Translations under genes and position numbers: made by a program
Part shown: piece after piece, positions 25,316 through 34,620 of the stretch
Layout: every line of letters begins with the position of its first letter
Position numbering within the stretch: the first letter of the stretch is position 1
Notes under the pieces: generated by a model
What the model saw: the letters and a program-made list of their open reading frames with translations, nothing else
Database searches by the model: none
Told to the model about the DNA's origin: nothing
Assembly (NCBI GenBank): GCA_038206395.1
Contig: JBBRAX010000032.1
Location: 1 to 64,000 of the forward strand
Source of the DNA: JAGSPQ01 sp038206395
Lineage (GTDB): Bacteria > Myxococcota > Myxococcia > Myxococcales > Myxococcaceae
DNA length: 64,000 bases
Direction of reading: 5' to 3'

Positions 25316-26745
25316 CGACCGCCGACGCCATCGATCGCGCCGGGCAACGCCTCGCAGATCGGGTCAACCCAATCGTCGTGAAAGAGCTTCGCCAGGGCCT
25401 GCGCACGCGCGTCTTCTGGATCTTCTTCACGCTGATGCTGCTCGCTTGCCTCGTCATCTCGCTCATCGCTTTCGCGGCCGCTGACGGCGTGGGGAAGGAC
25501 GGCCGCTACTACTTCATCGCGTATTACATCTGCTTGAGCCTCGTTCAGTTCTTCGTCATTCCGTACTCGGCCTACCGGTCGATGAGCCGCGAGCGCGAAG
25601 AAGAGACCTGGGTGTTGCTCACGCTGACGGGCCTCGGGCCCCACCGGATTCTGCGCGGGAAGATGGGCAGCTTCATGTTGCAGGGGCTCATCTACGCCTC
25701 GGCCGCCGCGCCGTTTCTTCTCTTCAGCTACTACCTGAACGGCATCGACCTGCCGACCATCGTCATCGCCCTCATCGCAGGGGCCACCTACCAACTCTTC
25801 CTCACCTCCGTCGCCGTCAGCGCCGCCACGCTCGCCGAGGCCCGTATCGTTCGCGCGCTGCTTCACTTCCTCGTGCTCGGGTTTCTCGCGTGGGGCCTGA
25901 TTGCCGGGCTCACCAGCATCTTTGGCCTGGTCGAGTCGGTGCGGAACCTGTGGTCTGACTCCGCCGCGCGCGTCGCGACCTGCGCGACGATGTTCGGAAT
26001 GCTGACGTGGGGCGTGCTGCTCTACGAGTCGGCCGCTGCGCGAATGGCGCTCGCCACCGAGAGCTACGCGAAGGGCCCGCGCATCGCCTTCATGGTGCAG
26101 ATCGCCGGAGCGCTGGCCTTCTTCGTCTGGGGCGCCTTCGCGTCCGGCGAGCCGTCGCTGTACCCGGTGGGCGCGATCACGATGTGCGCGCACGTCTTCT
26201 TCGTCGGCCTCTTCATCGCGTCTGACCGTGACGGCATGGCGCGCAGCCTCTGGCTCACCGGCTCGAAGTTCTCGCTGCTGAAGCCCGGCGCGCTGCGCGG
26301 CTACCGGCTGGTGCTCTTGATGCTCGGCGCGGTCACCGCCGTCTTCGTCACGCTCACGCTGCTCGACAAGGCGGTCAGCGACTGGCGGAACTTCAACCTC
26401 GTGCTCGGGGCTCCGGCGTTCGCGGCGCTCTACCTGTCGCTGCCCATCATTGCGTCGCGGCTGCTGCGCCACCCACCGTCGCAGACTGCGATCCTCGTGC
26501 GCATCCTCTTCATCGGCATCTTCGTCTTCGGAGCGGGCCTGCCTCCGCTGGTCGCCGCCATCATCGGCATCGAGCCCGATCATGTCCTCTTCAACCTCTT
26601 CAACCCGATCGTCGGAATGGTGAACCTCGGCGGCACGAAGTCAGACACCAACACCCACCTCATCCTGCTCTACGCGGTGACCTTTGGAGCCGTGGTGCTC
26701 GCCGACGGAATCCTCAAGGGCCGCGACAACCCGCCTGCCCGATGA
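25312..26745 (+). CDS. ABC permease A
   Basis: 477 residues from GTG25312, which overlaps the ATPase stop. It begins NPIVVKELRQGLRTRVFWIFF, with multiple hydrophobic segments (LMLLACLVISLIAFAAADG, FIAYYICLSLVQFFVIPY, GFLAWGLIAGLTSIFGLV, MLTWGVLLYESAAA). The motif YRSMSREREEETWVLLTLTGL is the conserved cytoplasmic coupling helix and is repeated in the next gene (YRSMSREREDETWVLLALTGL). The two proteins are paralogues and probably form a heterodimeric permease. Confidence 0.85.
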   Translation: MTTADAIDRAGQRLADRVNPIVVKELRQGLRTRVFWIFFTLMLLACLVISLIAFAAADGVGKDGRYYFIAYYICLSLVQFFVIPYSAYRSMSREREEETWVLLTLTGLGPHRILRGKMGSFMLQGLIYASAAAPFLLFSYYLNGIDLPTIVIALIAGATYQLFLTSVAVSAATLAEARIVRALLHFLVLGFLAWGLIAGLTSIFGLVESVRNLWSDSAARVATCATMFGMLTWGVLLYESAAARMALATESYAKGPRIAFMVQIAGALAFFVWGAFASGEPSLYPVGAITMCAHVFFVGLFIASDRDGMARSLWLTGSKFSLLKPGALRGYRLVLLMLGAVTAVFVTLTLLDKAVSDWRNFNLVLGAPAFAALYLSLPIIASRLLRHPPSQTAILVRILFIGIFVFGAGLPPLVAAIIGIEPDHVLFNLFNPIVGMVNLGGTKSDTNTHLILLYAVTFGAVVLADGILKGRDNPPAR

Positions 26746-28148
26746 ACGAAAGGTTCTTAGAGGCCGTCGGCCCCATCGTCGTGAAGGAAGTGCGCCAGGG
26801 CCTTCGCGCGCGCGTGTTCGCGATCTGCTTTGCGCTGCTTCTCGTCGCGTGCGTCACCACGTCTCTCATCGCGGCGACCGAGGTGCGCAGCTGGGACGGC
26901 GGCGCCCTGGGCCCGCGCTACCTCACGCTCTTCCTCTCGGGCCTCGCGCTCATCTGCTTCTTCGTCATCCCGTACTCGGCCTATCGATCGATGTCGCGCG
27001 AACGGGAAGACGAGACGTGGGTGCTGCTCGCGCTCACCGGCCTGTCGTCGCGACGCATCGTGCGAGGTAAGGTCGCCTCGGCGCTGACCCAGGCGATTCT
27101 TTACGCCTCGGCCGGCGCGCCGTTTCTGCTCTTCAGCTATTTCCTCAACGGCGTCGACCTGCCGACGCTGCTGCTCGAGCTCGTCTTCGCCACCTGCTGG
27201 GCGGTGTTCGTCACCTCGGTCGCCGTCGCGCTGGGCACGGAAGGCCACACCCGCCTTGGGAGATCCGCGATTCACTTCCTCGTGCTCGGGCTCCTCGGCG
27301 CGGCGACCTTCGCGGGCATCGGCTTCGGCGCTGAGCTCGCGCGGGAGGGCGGCGAGTGGGTGAACGAGACCTCGTTTCTCGTCTTCGCCGGTGCGTTTCC
27401 CTTCGCGCTGCTGACCACCTCGTTGCTCGTGCTCGAAGGCGCCGCCGCTGGGCTCGCGCTCGCCAGCGACGCGAGCGCCCGTGGTGCGCGCCTCGTCGTC
27501 TGTGGCCAACTGCTCTTCGCCGTCTGCGCGGCGTACCTGGGCGTCTGGCTCGCCGACCACCCACCGCGAGAGCTCGCCAGCGTGGCCAGCGTCTTCAGCT
27601 CGATCCTCCTCGTCGCCTACGGCGCGTTTGCGATCTCCGAGCGCGATGGCTTTCCGCGCAGCACGACGAAGCGCAGCTGGCTCACCGCCGGAGCGCTGCG
27701 CGGGTGGCTGATGGTCATCGGGCTGTTGGCGCTGGTGACGGCCGCATGGTTCGGGCTGCACGTGCTGCTCGTCGGCAACTCGCGGTTCCTCGCCTTGACG
27801 CTCACCGCCCCTCTCTACGTCGCGCTCTACCTGTCGCTGGCGGTCATCGTCGGCCGCGCGTCTCCGCTGCAGAAGCTCGGCGAGCCGGCTGCGACGCGGG
27901 TCGCCTTCATCTGCCTCGTCGCGGCAGCGTCGATCTTCTTTCCGGTGGCCGCTGTGCTCTCAGGAAACAACCTCAGCGACATCGACTGGAACGTCCTGAA
28001 TCCGCTGATCGGCATGTTCAACCACGTCGATGACAGCCGCGCGAGCCAGGCGAGGCAGGCGCTGCCAATCCTTTCCGTCACCACCGCCTTCGCAGTCCTC
28101 GGCGCCTTCGTGACGCTCAAAGTCCGCGATGGAGCGCGCGTCGGGTGA
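26742..28148 (+). CDS. ABC permease B (paralogue of A)
   Basis: 468 residues; ATG26742 overlaps permease A's stop. Same plan as permease A: GPIVVKEVRQGLRARVFAICF at the N-terminus, SAYRSMSREREDETWVLLALTG coupling helix, GAPFLLFSYFLNGVDLPTLL matching YLNGIDLPT in A, and a matching terminal FNPxVGM/LNPLIGMFN segment. Twelve or so hydrophobic segments are visible. It arose by tandem duplication; divergence is substantial, so the copies are old. Overlaps the DUF58 gene by 4 bases. Confidence 0.85.
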   Translation: MNERFLEAVGPIVVKEVRQGLRARVFAICFALLLVACVTTSLIAATEVRSWDGGALGPRYLTLFLSGLALICFFVIPYSAYRSMSREREDETWVLLALTGLSSRRIVRGKVASALTQAILYASAGAPFLLFSYFLNGVDLPTLLLELVFATCWAVFVTSVAVALGTEGHTRLGRSAIHFLVLGLLGAATFAGIGFGAELAREGGEWVNETSFLVFAGAFPFALLTTSLLVLEGAAAGLALASDASARGARLVVCGQLLFAVCAAYLGVWLADHPPRELASVASVFSSILLVAYGAFAISERDGFPRSTTKRSWLTAGALRGWLMVIGLLALVTAAWFGLHVLLVGNSRFLALTLTAPLYVALYLSLAVIVGRASPLQKLGEPAATRVAFICLVAAASIFFPVAAVLSGNNLSDIDWNVLNPLIGMFNHVDDSRASQARQALPILSVTTAFAVLGAFVTLKVRDGARVG

Positions 28149-28993
28149 GCCTCCTCGACGAAGCCGCCGTCGAACGCGCCGCCGCTGGCAAGGCCCTGCG
28201 TCTGCCACGCGTGCCGCACCGGGGCAGGGTGGGCGAGGTGCGCTCGTCGTCCGTCGGCAGCAGCCTCGAGCTCCACGACTTCCGCCTCTACCAACCGGGC
28301 GATGACCTGCGGCAGCTCGACTGGAACGCGGTCGCCCGCACCGGCGAGCTCGTGTTGCGCGTGCGGCAAGACGAGGTGAGCCCGCGCGTCGAGGTGGTGG
28401 TCGATGCGTCGAGGTCGATGGGCCTCACCGATGCGAAGGCAGCCCGGACGCGTGAGGTCGCGCTGCTCGCCTGCGTGCTCGCCCTCCGCGCGGGCCTCGA
28501 GCCCGTCGTCGTCACCGTCGGAGCGACCGCTCACCGCGCCACCGGCCACCGCACCCGCGAAGTCCTTCAGCGCCTCGAACTCGATGGCCGCGAGGGCTTC
28601 GACGCCGCCCTTCGCCGCGCGCCCGCGCTGATGCCGTGCGGCCTGCGACTCTGGGTCACCGACCTCTTGTTCGAAGCCTCGGCCGACGTGCTCGCCGAAC
28701 GGATGACACGCGGCGCGTCGGGTCTCGCCGTCATTCAGGTGCTCGACCCCGAAGACGTCGACCCCGAAGGCGGCCTGGGCGCACGGCTCACCGACACCGA
28801 GTCGGGTGAGGTGTTGGAAAGGATTCTCACCGCAGGCGTGCTCGCCGATTACCAGTCGCGGCTCGAGGCGCACCTGCAGCTGTGGCGGCAGGCGACGCGG
28901 CGGGTGCGAGCGACGCTGGTGATTGCCAACGCAGGAGATGAAATCGAAGGCCTCGCGCGCGGGCCGCTGTCGTCGTTGTGGGAGGCCGCCTGA
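28145..28993 (+). CDS. DUF58 domain protein
   Basis: 282 residues from GTG28145. The DUF58 signature region is present: GSSLELHDFRLYQPGDDLRQLDWNAVARTGELVLR, then a VWA-like core strand VEVVVDASRSMG (DxSxS intact, D-A-S-R-S). DUF58 proteins are soluble VWA-like partners of MoxR ATPases. No membrane helix. It sits between the permeases and two membrane VWA proteins and shares a 16-base overlap with the next gene. The partner is most likely the MoxR at 21632. Confidence 0.92.
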   Translation: MSLLDEAAVERAAAGKALRLPRVPHRGRVGEVRSSSVGSSLELHDFRLYQPGDDLRQLDWNAVARTGELVLRVRQDEVSPRVEVVVDASRSMGLTDAKAARTREVALLACVLALRAGLEPVVVTVGATAHRATGHRTREVLQRLELDGREGFDAALRRAPALMPCGLRLWVTDLLFEASADVLAERMTRGASGLAVIQVLDPEDVDPEGGLGARLTDTESGEVLERILTAGVLADYQSRLEAHLQLWRQATRRVRATLVIANAGDEIEGLARGPLSSLWEAA

Positions 28994-30693
28994 GCTTCGG
29001 CTTCCCGCTGGGCTTCCTCGCCCTCGCCGCGTTCGCGCCGCTGATCGCCGCGTACTTCCTGCGCCGCCGGCAGAAGCCGCGCCAGGTCTCGGCGTTGTTC
29101 CTCTGGCGCTCGCCCAGCCAGCGCGCCCAGGCCGGCCCACGGCTCGAGCGCTTCTCGCGCGAAGCGTCGCTGGCGCTCGAGCTTCTCGCCATCGGTGTCG
29201 CGGCGCTCTTCCTCGCCGACCTGCGCTGCGGAAAGGACGTGCCGCAGAAGCACCTCGTCGTCGTCGTCGATGGCGGTCTCTCGCTCAGCGCGAAAGGTGT
29301 CGCCGACCAGGTGCGTGCTGCGGTCGCGAAGCTCGCCAAAGACGAAGGCGCCGCGGCGCTCACCCTCATCGAGTCAGGGGTGAAGCCTTCCGTGCTCGCC
29401 GGCCCGCAGCTGAACACCGCCCGCGCGCTCGCGTTGCTCGAGGCGTGGCGTCCGTCGCAGCCATCGCACGATGTCTCGGCCGCGCTGCTGATGGCCCGCG
29501 AGCTGTCGAGCGTCCGCGGCGGGCGCATCTGGTTCTTCACCGACGGCCCGCTGCCGGAAGGGCTGGTCTTGCCGCCCGAAGTCCGCGTGCAGAGCGTCGC
29601 CACCGCCGCCGAGAACGTCGCCTTCCTCACCGCGCAACGCCACGACTCCGGAGGCGTCGCCGCGGTCACCGTTCGCGTCGCCAACTTCACGAAGTCGCGC
29701 CGGAAGATTCCCGTCACCTTCAGCGCCGCGCTTTCCGAGCAGGTGCAGACCGTGGAGCTCGACCCCGGGACATCGGCCGTCGTGCGCGTGGGCCTCAAGA
29801 CCGCGGCGACCATTCGCGTGTCGGTGCCAGACGACGCGCTGAGTGAAGACAGCGCCATCGAGTTGCTCGCGGCTCCGACGCCGCCGCTGTCGGTGGGTGC
29901 GCTCGAGGGCGTCGACTCTGGCGCGCTGAAACGCTTCTTCGCGATCGCGCCCGGGCTGGTCACCACGCCGCCCCATGCCTTGCTGTTCGGGCCGCCCGGG
30001 TCGAAGGCGCAGGTCACCCTCGGCGCGACGCCCGGGCTCAAGTCCTTCGTCGGGCCGTTCTTCACCCAGAAGGGCGACCCACTGCTCGATGACGTCGAGC
30101 TCGCCGGCGTGGTGTGGACAGCGGGCACGAATCCGCCTGGGCGGCCACTGGTCACCGCGGGTGAAGCCGTGCTCATCGCAGAGGAAGAGGACGGCACGCT
30201 TCACCTCAACCTCGATCTTCCGCGCAGCAATATTCAGCGCACCACTGCGTGGCCCGTGCTGCTCGGCAACCTCGTTCAGCGCGCGCGGTTGCGGGCGCCG
30301 GGGCTGCCGCGACGCCACCTGATGCTCGGCGAAGACGTGCCCGTGGTGACCGAAGGCGGCGCGAAGTGGTCGCTGAAAGGCCCCGACGGAAGAGACCGCC
30401 CCGTGCTCGGAGCGGGTCCCGTGCTGCTGCCCGCGCTGCCGACGCCCGGCCGCTGGGCGTTGCTCAAAGACGGCAAAGAGCTCGACGCGCTTGTCGTTCT
30501 TCCGCTGGACCCGCGCGAGTCTGACTTGCGCACGCGCGGCCCGTTTCTTCACGAGGCGACCGCCGACGCCGGCACGCTGACCACCGGCCTCTCGCGACCG
30601 CGGCCGCTGTGGCCGATTGCGCTGCTGCTGCTGTTGTTGCTCGCCGACTTCTGGCTCACCGCGCGCGAAGGCCGGCCCGTGGTGGCGCGATGA
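28978..30693 (+). CDS. BatA-type membrane protein with degenerate VWA domain
   Basis: 571 residues. The N-terminus FPLGFLALAAFAPLIAAYFLRRRQKPRQVSALFLW is the BatA/aerotolerance N-terminal domain, a TM helix and the Arg-rich loop. A second helix (LALELLAIGVAALFLADL) precedes a VWA-like fold starting VVVVDGGLSLSAKG, whose MIDAS reads D-G-G-L-S, not DxSxS. Then beta-rich domains and a C-terminal helix (LWPIALLLLLLLADFWLTA). Start is GTG28978, overlapping DUF58 by 16 bases; the alternative is CTG28990. Probably the structural, non-metal-binding member of the VWA pair. Confidence 0.82.
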   Translation: MGGRLSFGFPLGFLALAAFAPLIAAYFLRRRQKPRQVSALFLWRSPSQRAQAGPRLERFSREASLALELLAIGVAALFLADLRCGKDVPQKHLVVVVDGGLSLSAKGVADQVRAAVAKLAKDEGAAALTLIESGVKPSVLAGPQLNTARALALLEAWRPSQPSHDVSAALLMARELSSVRGGRIWFFTDGPLPEGLVLPPEVRVQSVATAAENVAFLTAQRHDSGGVAAVTVRVANFTKSRRKIPVTFSAALSEQVQTVELDPGTSAVVRVGLKTAATIRVSVPDDALSEDSAIELLAAPTPPLSVGALEGVDSGALKRFFAIAPGLVTTPPHALLFGPPGSKAQVTLGATPGLKSFVGPFFTQKGDPLLDDVELAGVVWTAGTNPPGRPLVTAGEAVLIAEEEDGTLHLNLDLPRSNIQRTTAWPVLLGNLVQRARLRAPGLPRRHLMLGEDVPVVTEGGAKWSLKGPDGRDRPVLGAGPVLLPALPTPGRWALLKDGKELDALVVLPLDPRESDLRTRGPFLHEATADAGTLTTGLSRPRPLWPIALLLLLLLADFWLTAREGRPVVAR

Positions 30694-33335
30694 GCTTCCT
30701 CTTCCCCCAGGCGCTGCTGCTGTGGCTGCCGCTGGGACTCTGGCTGTGGAAGGGCGCCCGCGTCACCGGGCCGGCAATGGGGCTGCGCGTCGCGCTGGTC
30801 GTCGTGCTCGGGCTCGCGCTGTCGCAGCCAGAAATCACCTGGACGAGCGGCGGCAGCGACGTGGTCGTCGTCGTTGACCGCAGCAAGTCGATGCCGCCCC
30901 GCAGCGAGGCCACCGCCGAAGAGCTGATTCGCCTGCTCGAGCCACAACGCCATACGGCAGATCGCCTTGGCGTCATCGGCTTCGGCCGCGATGCGCGCGT
31001 CGAGCTGGCGCTGACCGCAACCGGAGGCTTCGGGGGTTTTCAAGCGGCGCTCGACACCGAGGCCAGCAACCTGTCGAACGCCCTCGACGTCGCGAACGGG
31101 CTCTTCAGCGAAGGCCGCACTGGCCGCGTGCTCGTCATCAGCGACGGCCGCAGCACCGGGCTCGATGCGCGCGCGGCCGCAAGACGATTGGCCGCCCGTG
31201 GAATCCCCGTCGACTTCCGCTGGGTCGGCCGCGAAGACGTGGGCCTCGACGTCGCCGTCACGCGCCTCGACGTGCCGCCGCAGGTCTCGGTGAAGGAACC
31301 TTTTCAGCTCGCCGCCACGCTTCGCGCCACCGCGAACACCGAGGCCACGCTGACCCTGTTTCGCAACGGCAAGCCGCTGGTGAAGACGAAGCGGTCGCTG
31401 CGCGCTGGCGACACCGTGCTCACCTTTCGAGATCTCGTCGAAGAGGCCGGCATCGCCAGCTACCAGCTGGACGTCGAAGCGAAGGGCGACGGGGTGGTCG
31501 AGAATGATCGCGGCCGCGCGCTGACCCGCGTCGAAGGCCCGCCCCGCGTGCTGCTGCTCACCGACAAGCCCGACGGCACGCTCGCGCGCACGCTCAAAGA
31601 AGCCGAGCTGGGCGTCGACGTCCGGAAGCCCTTCAGCCTCACCATGGCCGCGCTCGAAGGCGTCGGCGCCGTGGTGCTCGAAGACGTCGAGGCGTCGCGC
31701 CTGTCAGAGAACGGGCTTCACGTGCTCGCCCAGTACGTGAAGGAAGCGGGGGGCGGCCTGGTGATGACGGGCGGCCGGCACAGCTTCGGAGAAGGCGGCT
31801 ACCGCAAGTCGCCGCTGGAAGACGTGCTGCCGGTGTCGCTGGAAATTCGGGAAGAGCAGCGCAAGGCCGCGGTCGCGATTTCGATCATCATGGACTGCAG
31901 CTGCTCGATGGGCGCCACGGTGCCCGACGGCCGCACGAAGATGGAGCTCGCCGCCGAAGGGGTCGTCGGTGCGTTGCAGCTGCTGAACGAGCGCGACGAG
32001 GCGTCGGTGCACATGGTCGACACCGAGCCGCACGAAGTCTTCCCGCTCTCGAGCGTCGCCGACGGTCTGCCGCTGGGAAAAGTCGCGCGCGGCTTCTCGG
32101 GCGGAGGCGGCATCTTCGTCGGCGTCGGGCTGCGCACCGGCGCGAAAGAGATCCTCAAGTCCGACAAGCCCACGCGCCACGTGCTGCTCTTCTCTGACGC
32201 GGCGGACTCCGAGAACCCCGACGACTACCAGCGCACGCTGTCCGAGCTGCGCGCGAAGAACGTCACCGTGTCCGTCATCGGCATGGGCTCACGGGCGGAC
32301 CCAGACGCGGCGCTGCTCGAAGAGGTCGCCCAGCGGGGCAACGGGCGCATCTACTTCGCCGAAGACGTGACGAGCCTGCCGCGCATCTTCAGCCAGGAAA
32401 CCATCGCCGTCGCGCGCTCGACCTTCGTCGACACGGCCACGCCCCTCATCGTCGGCCCCGACCTCGCGCTGCTCGGCAAGCTGCCCGCGTCTGGGCTCAC
32501 CCGGCTGGGCGGCTACAACCTCACCTACTTGCGGCCGCAGGCGAACGTCGCGGTGCGCACGGACGACGAGAACAAGGCGCCGACCGTCGCGTTCTGGCCG
32601 AGAGGGGCAGGGCGCGCGGTCGCCTTCACCGGCGAGGTCGATGGCGAATTCACGGGTGACTTCAAGTCATGGCCCGGCCGCCGCGCGCTGCTCGAGCAGA
32701 TGGTGCGGTGGACGCTGCCTGCGCAGGCGGGGCCACTCGAGGCCGTGCCGCGCGCGACTGTGCAGGGCAACGACCTTCACGTGACGCTCGACTTCGACCC
32801 TTCCGCTGAGCCACCTGCTGGGGCGCCCACCCTCGTCGTCCTCTCTGGCGATGCCCGCGCCAGGCCCATCGAGCTGCCGATGCGCTGGGAAGATCAGGAT
32901 CGCGTCGGCGCCCACTTCATGCTCCCCGGCAGCGGCAGCTTCCACCCCGTCGTGAAGCTCGGCGACAAGGTCTACCGCGCGCCACCCGTCACCCTCTCGT
33001 GGGCCCCCGAGTTCGAGCCCGGCAACGCGCGCGAAGGAAAGACGACGCTCCAGGGCCTCGCGAAGGTCAGCGGGGGTTTGGAGCGGCTCGCGATGGCGGG
33101 CCTCTTCGACGAGGCGCCGGAGTCTCGCGCGCGCTTTCCGTTCGCGCCTCCACTCGTCGCGATGGCCGTCGCCCTGCTGCTGGCCGAGGTGTTCCTGCGC
33201 CGCTTCTATTCGACGCGGCCGAGGCGGATTCGCGTGGTGTCGAAACCCGAAGTCATCGAGCCCAAACCCCTGCCCGTCGAGAAGAGCGCGATCGACGCCG
33301 CGATGGAGAAGGCGAAGAAGCGCACCAAACGCTAG
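30690..33335 (+). CDS. Large VWA-domain membrane protein (two MIDAS motifs)
   Basis: 881 residues; ATG30690 overlaps the preceding stop. Two N-terminal hydrophobic segments (LLLWLPLGLWLWKGA and LRVALVVVLGLALS) precede a first VWA domain with VVVVVDRSKSMP (DxSxS intact) and a second with IIMDCSCSMGAT (DxSxS intact, DCSCS). An intervening part (LHVLAQYVKEAGGGLVMTGG) resembles the glutamine-amidotransferase-like domain found in large VWA membrane proteins. A C-terminal TM helix (FAPPLVAMAVALLLAEVFL) and Lys/Arg-rich cytoplasmic tail follow. It is the last gene of the chain; its stop overlaps the convergent gene by 4 bases. Confidence 0.87.
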   Translation: MSFLFPQALLLWLPLGLWLWKGARVTGPAMGLRVALVVVLGLALSQPEITWTSGGSDVVVVVDRSKSMPPRSEATAEELIRLLEPQRHTADRLGVIGFGRDARVELALTATGGFGGFQAALDTEASNLSNALDVANGLFSEGRTGRVLVISDGRSTGLDARAAARRLAARGIPVDFRWVGREDVGLDVAVTRLDVPPQVSVKEPFQLAATLRATANTEATLTLFRNGKPLVKTKRSLRAGDTVLTFRDLVEEAGIASYQLDVEAKGDGVVENDRGRALTRVEGPPRVLLLTDKPDGTLARTLKEAELGVDVRKPFSLTMAALEGVGAVVLEDVEASRLSENGLHVLAQYVKEAGGGLVMTGGRHSFGEGGYRKSPLEDVLPVSLEIREEQRKAAVAISIIMDCSCSMGATVPDGRTKMELAAEGVVGALQLLNERDEASVHMVDTEPHEVFPLSSVADGLPLGKVARGFSGGGGIFVGVGLRTGAKEILKSDKPTRHVLLFSDAADSENPDDYQRTLSELRAKNVTVSVIGMGSRADPDAALLEEVAQRGNGRIYFAEDVTSLPRIFSQETIAVARSTFVDTATPLIVGPDLALLGKLPASGLTRLGGYNLTYLRPQANVAVRTDDENKAPTVAFWPRGAGRAVAFTGEVDGEFTGDFKSWPGRRALLEQMVRWTLPAQAGPLEAVPRATVQGNDLHVTLDFDPSAEPPAGAPTLVVLSGDARARPIELPMRWEDQDRVGAHFMLPGSGSFHPVVKLGDKVYRAPPVTLSWAPEFEPGNAREGKTTLQGLAKVSGGLERLAMAGLFDEAPESRARFPFAPPLVAMAVALLLAEVFLRRFYSTRPRRIRVVSKPEVIEPKPLPVEKSAIDAAMEKAKKRTKR

Positions 33336-33868
33336 ACGACGATGCCGGTGTTCCGCGTCACCCACTTCGTCGGGTGAAAATCAGGAATCGGGCGGGGCAC
33401 CATCAGGGGCGTGTTGTCCTTCCAGAACGACTTGAAGGGCTTCTTCACGTTGGTCCGGTAGAAATCGATCAGGAACGCGAAGTCGCAGGCCGAGTAGTCA
33501 GACAGCCACTGGTCGAGGTCCTTCACGCCGGCCTCGTGGAACAGCTGCATCGAGAAGCGGCACGCCTCGACTTCGTAGTCGTGCAGCTTCTTGATCATCT
33601 CTTCCGACGGGTTCGGGTACAGCTTGTAGCCAATCTCTCGCGACGCCTCGCTGATGTTCCACTGCACGGTGTGCCCGAACAGGTGGGCGATGATGAACAG
33701 CGCGCTCTCGATGTCCTCGTCGTAGTCGATGTGAATCTCGCTGCCGTCGAGGTCGCCGGTGAACGGGTTCGGCACGTCGCGGATGCGCACGGGCACTCCG
33801 TACTTCCGTTCGACGTGGTGCTCGATGAGGCTGAAGGCCTCACGCATTCGCTGATCGCTGGGCATCAT
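33332..33868 (-). CDS. Hypothetical zincin-like protein lacking the catalytic Glu
   Basis: 178 residues, no signal peptide. A helix with IIAHLFGHTVQW looks like an HEXXH zincin motif in which the Glu is Leu (HLFGH). It is followed by DYEVEACRFSMQLFHEAG, which has the E-x-x-A spacing of ImmA/IrrE-type peptidases. The surrounding pattern (IHIDYDEDIESALFIIAHL) also fits an ImmA-like metallopeptidase. With the Glu missing the protein may bind metal or a partner without cleaving. No HTH regulator or toxin is adjacent. It lies 12 bases after the yhhQ stop. Confidence 0.55.
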   Translation of the reverse strand: MMPSDQRMREAFSLIEHHVERKYGVPVRIRDVPNPFTGDLDGSEIHIDYDEDIESALFIIAHLFGHTVQWNISEASREIGYKLYPNPSEEMIKKLHDYEVEACRFSMQLFHEAGVKDLDQWLSDYSACDFAFLIDFYRTNVKKPFKSFWKDNTPLMVPRPIPDFHPTKWVTRNTGIVV

Positions 33869-33880
33869 CTTGGGCTCCCG

Positions 33881-34588
33881 TCAGTCCGTCGTCTTCAGCG
33901 AGAACGGCGTGAAGTTCGTGTCGCGGTCGAAGTAGTCGACGTTCTCGCGCTTCTTGAGGAAGGCGACCACGCGGTACGTCACTGGCGTCGCGAGCACTTC
34001 CCAGCCGACCTTGATCACGTAGTTCCCCGCCATCACCGTCAGCAGCAGGTTCGTGTCCCAGGTGCCGAAGAATGCCAGCGGGTAGAACACGAGGGTGTCT
34101 GCGAGCTCGCCAACGATGGTCGAGCCGATGGTGCGGACCCAGAGGAAGCGGCCGCCCGTCTTCACCTTCAGCTTCGCCAGCGTCACCGAGTTCGCGAACT
34201 CACCGCACGCGTAGCCCAGCAGCGACGCCAGCGAGGTGCGCCAGGTCGAGCCGAAGACCGCGGCGAGGTGTTCCTGCCCGCTCCACTGCGGCGACGGCGG
34301 CAAGGCGACGACCACCGCGCTCATGAAGGACGCGTACGCGAGCGCTGCGAAGCCCGCCCAGACCACCTTGCGCGAACGCTGGTAGCCGTACACCTCAGTC
34401 AGCACGTCGCCGAACAGGTAGCTGATGGGGAAGAACAGGTTCCCTGCGCCGAAGGTGAAGCCTTGAATCTCGACCGCTTTGCTGACGCCGACCAGGTTTG
34501 CGCACAACAGCACGCAAACGAAAGACGCCATGATCAGGTCATAGTAGCGATAGGCCCTGCCCGTGCCGTTTTGGGTCGCAGCAGTCAT
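33881..34588 (-). CDS. yhhQ: Queuosine precursor transporter, YhhQ/VUT family
   Basis: 235 residues from ATG34588. Six hydrophobic helices. Family motifs: CANLVGVSKAVEIQGFTFGAGNLFFPISYLFGDVLTEVYGY near the N-terminus, then GSTIVGELADTLVFYPLAFFG and VMAGNYVIKVGWEVLATPVTY. The conserved FPISY...DVLTEVYG block is diagnostic. Members import queuosine precursors (preQ0/preQ1) for tRNA modification. No riboswitch is visible in the 32 bases to the divergent methyltransferase. The longer frame to 34642 would overlap that gene. Confidence 0.87.
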   Translation of the reverse strand: MTAATQNGTGRAYRYYDLIMASFVCVLLCANLVGVSKAVEIQGFTFGAGNLFFPISYLFGDVLTEVYGYQRSRKVVWAGFAALAYASFMSAVVVALPPSPQWSGQEHLAAVFGSTWRTSLASLLGYACGEFANSVTLAKLKVKTGGRFLWVRTIGSTIVGELADTLVFYPLAFFGTWDTNLLLTVMAGNYVIKVGWEVLATPVTYRVVAFLKKRENVDYFDRDTNFTPFSLKTTD

Positions 34589-34620
34589 TCGTTCTCGAGC
34601 ACGGAGTGTCGCATTTGAAA

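Noticed and set aside
25309..26583. 424-residue minus-strand frame opposite permease A
   Set aside because: No family pattern; permease A has hydrophobic segments and a paralogue.
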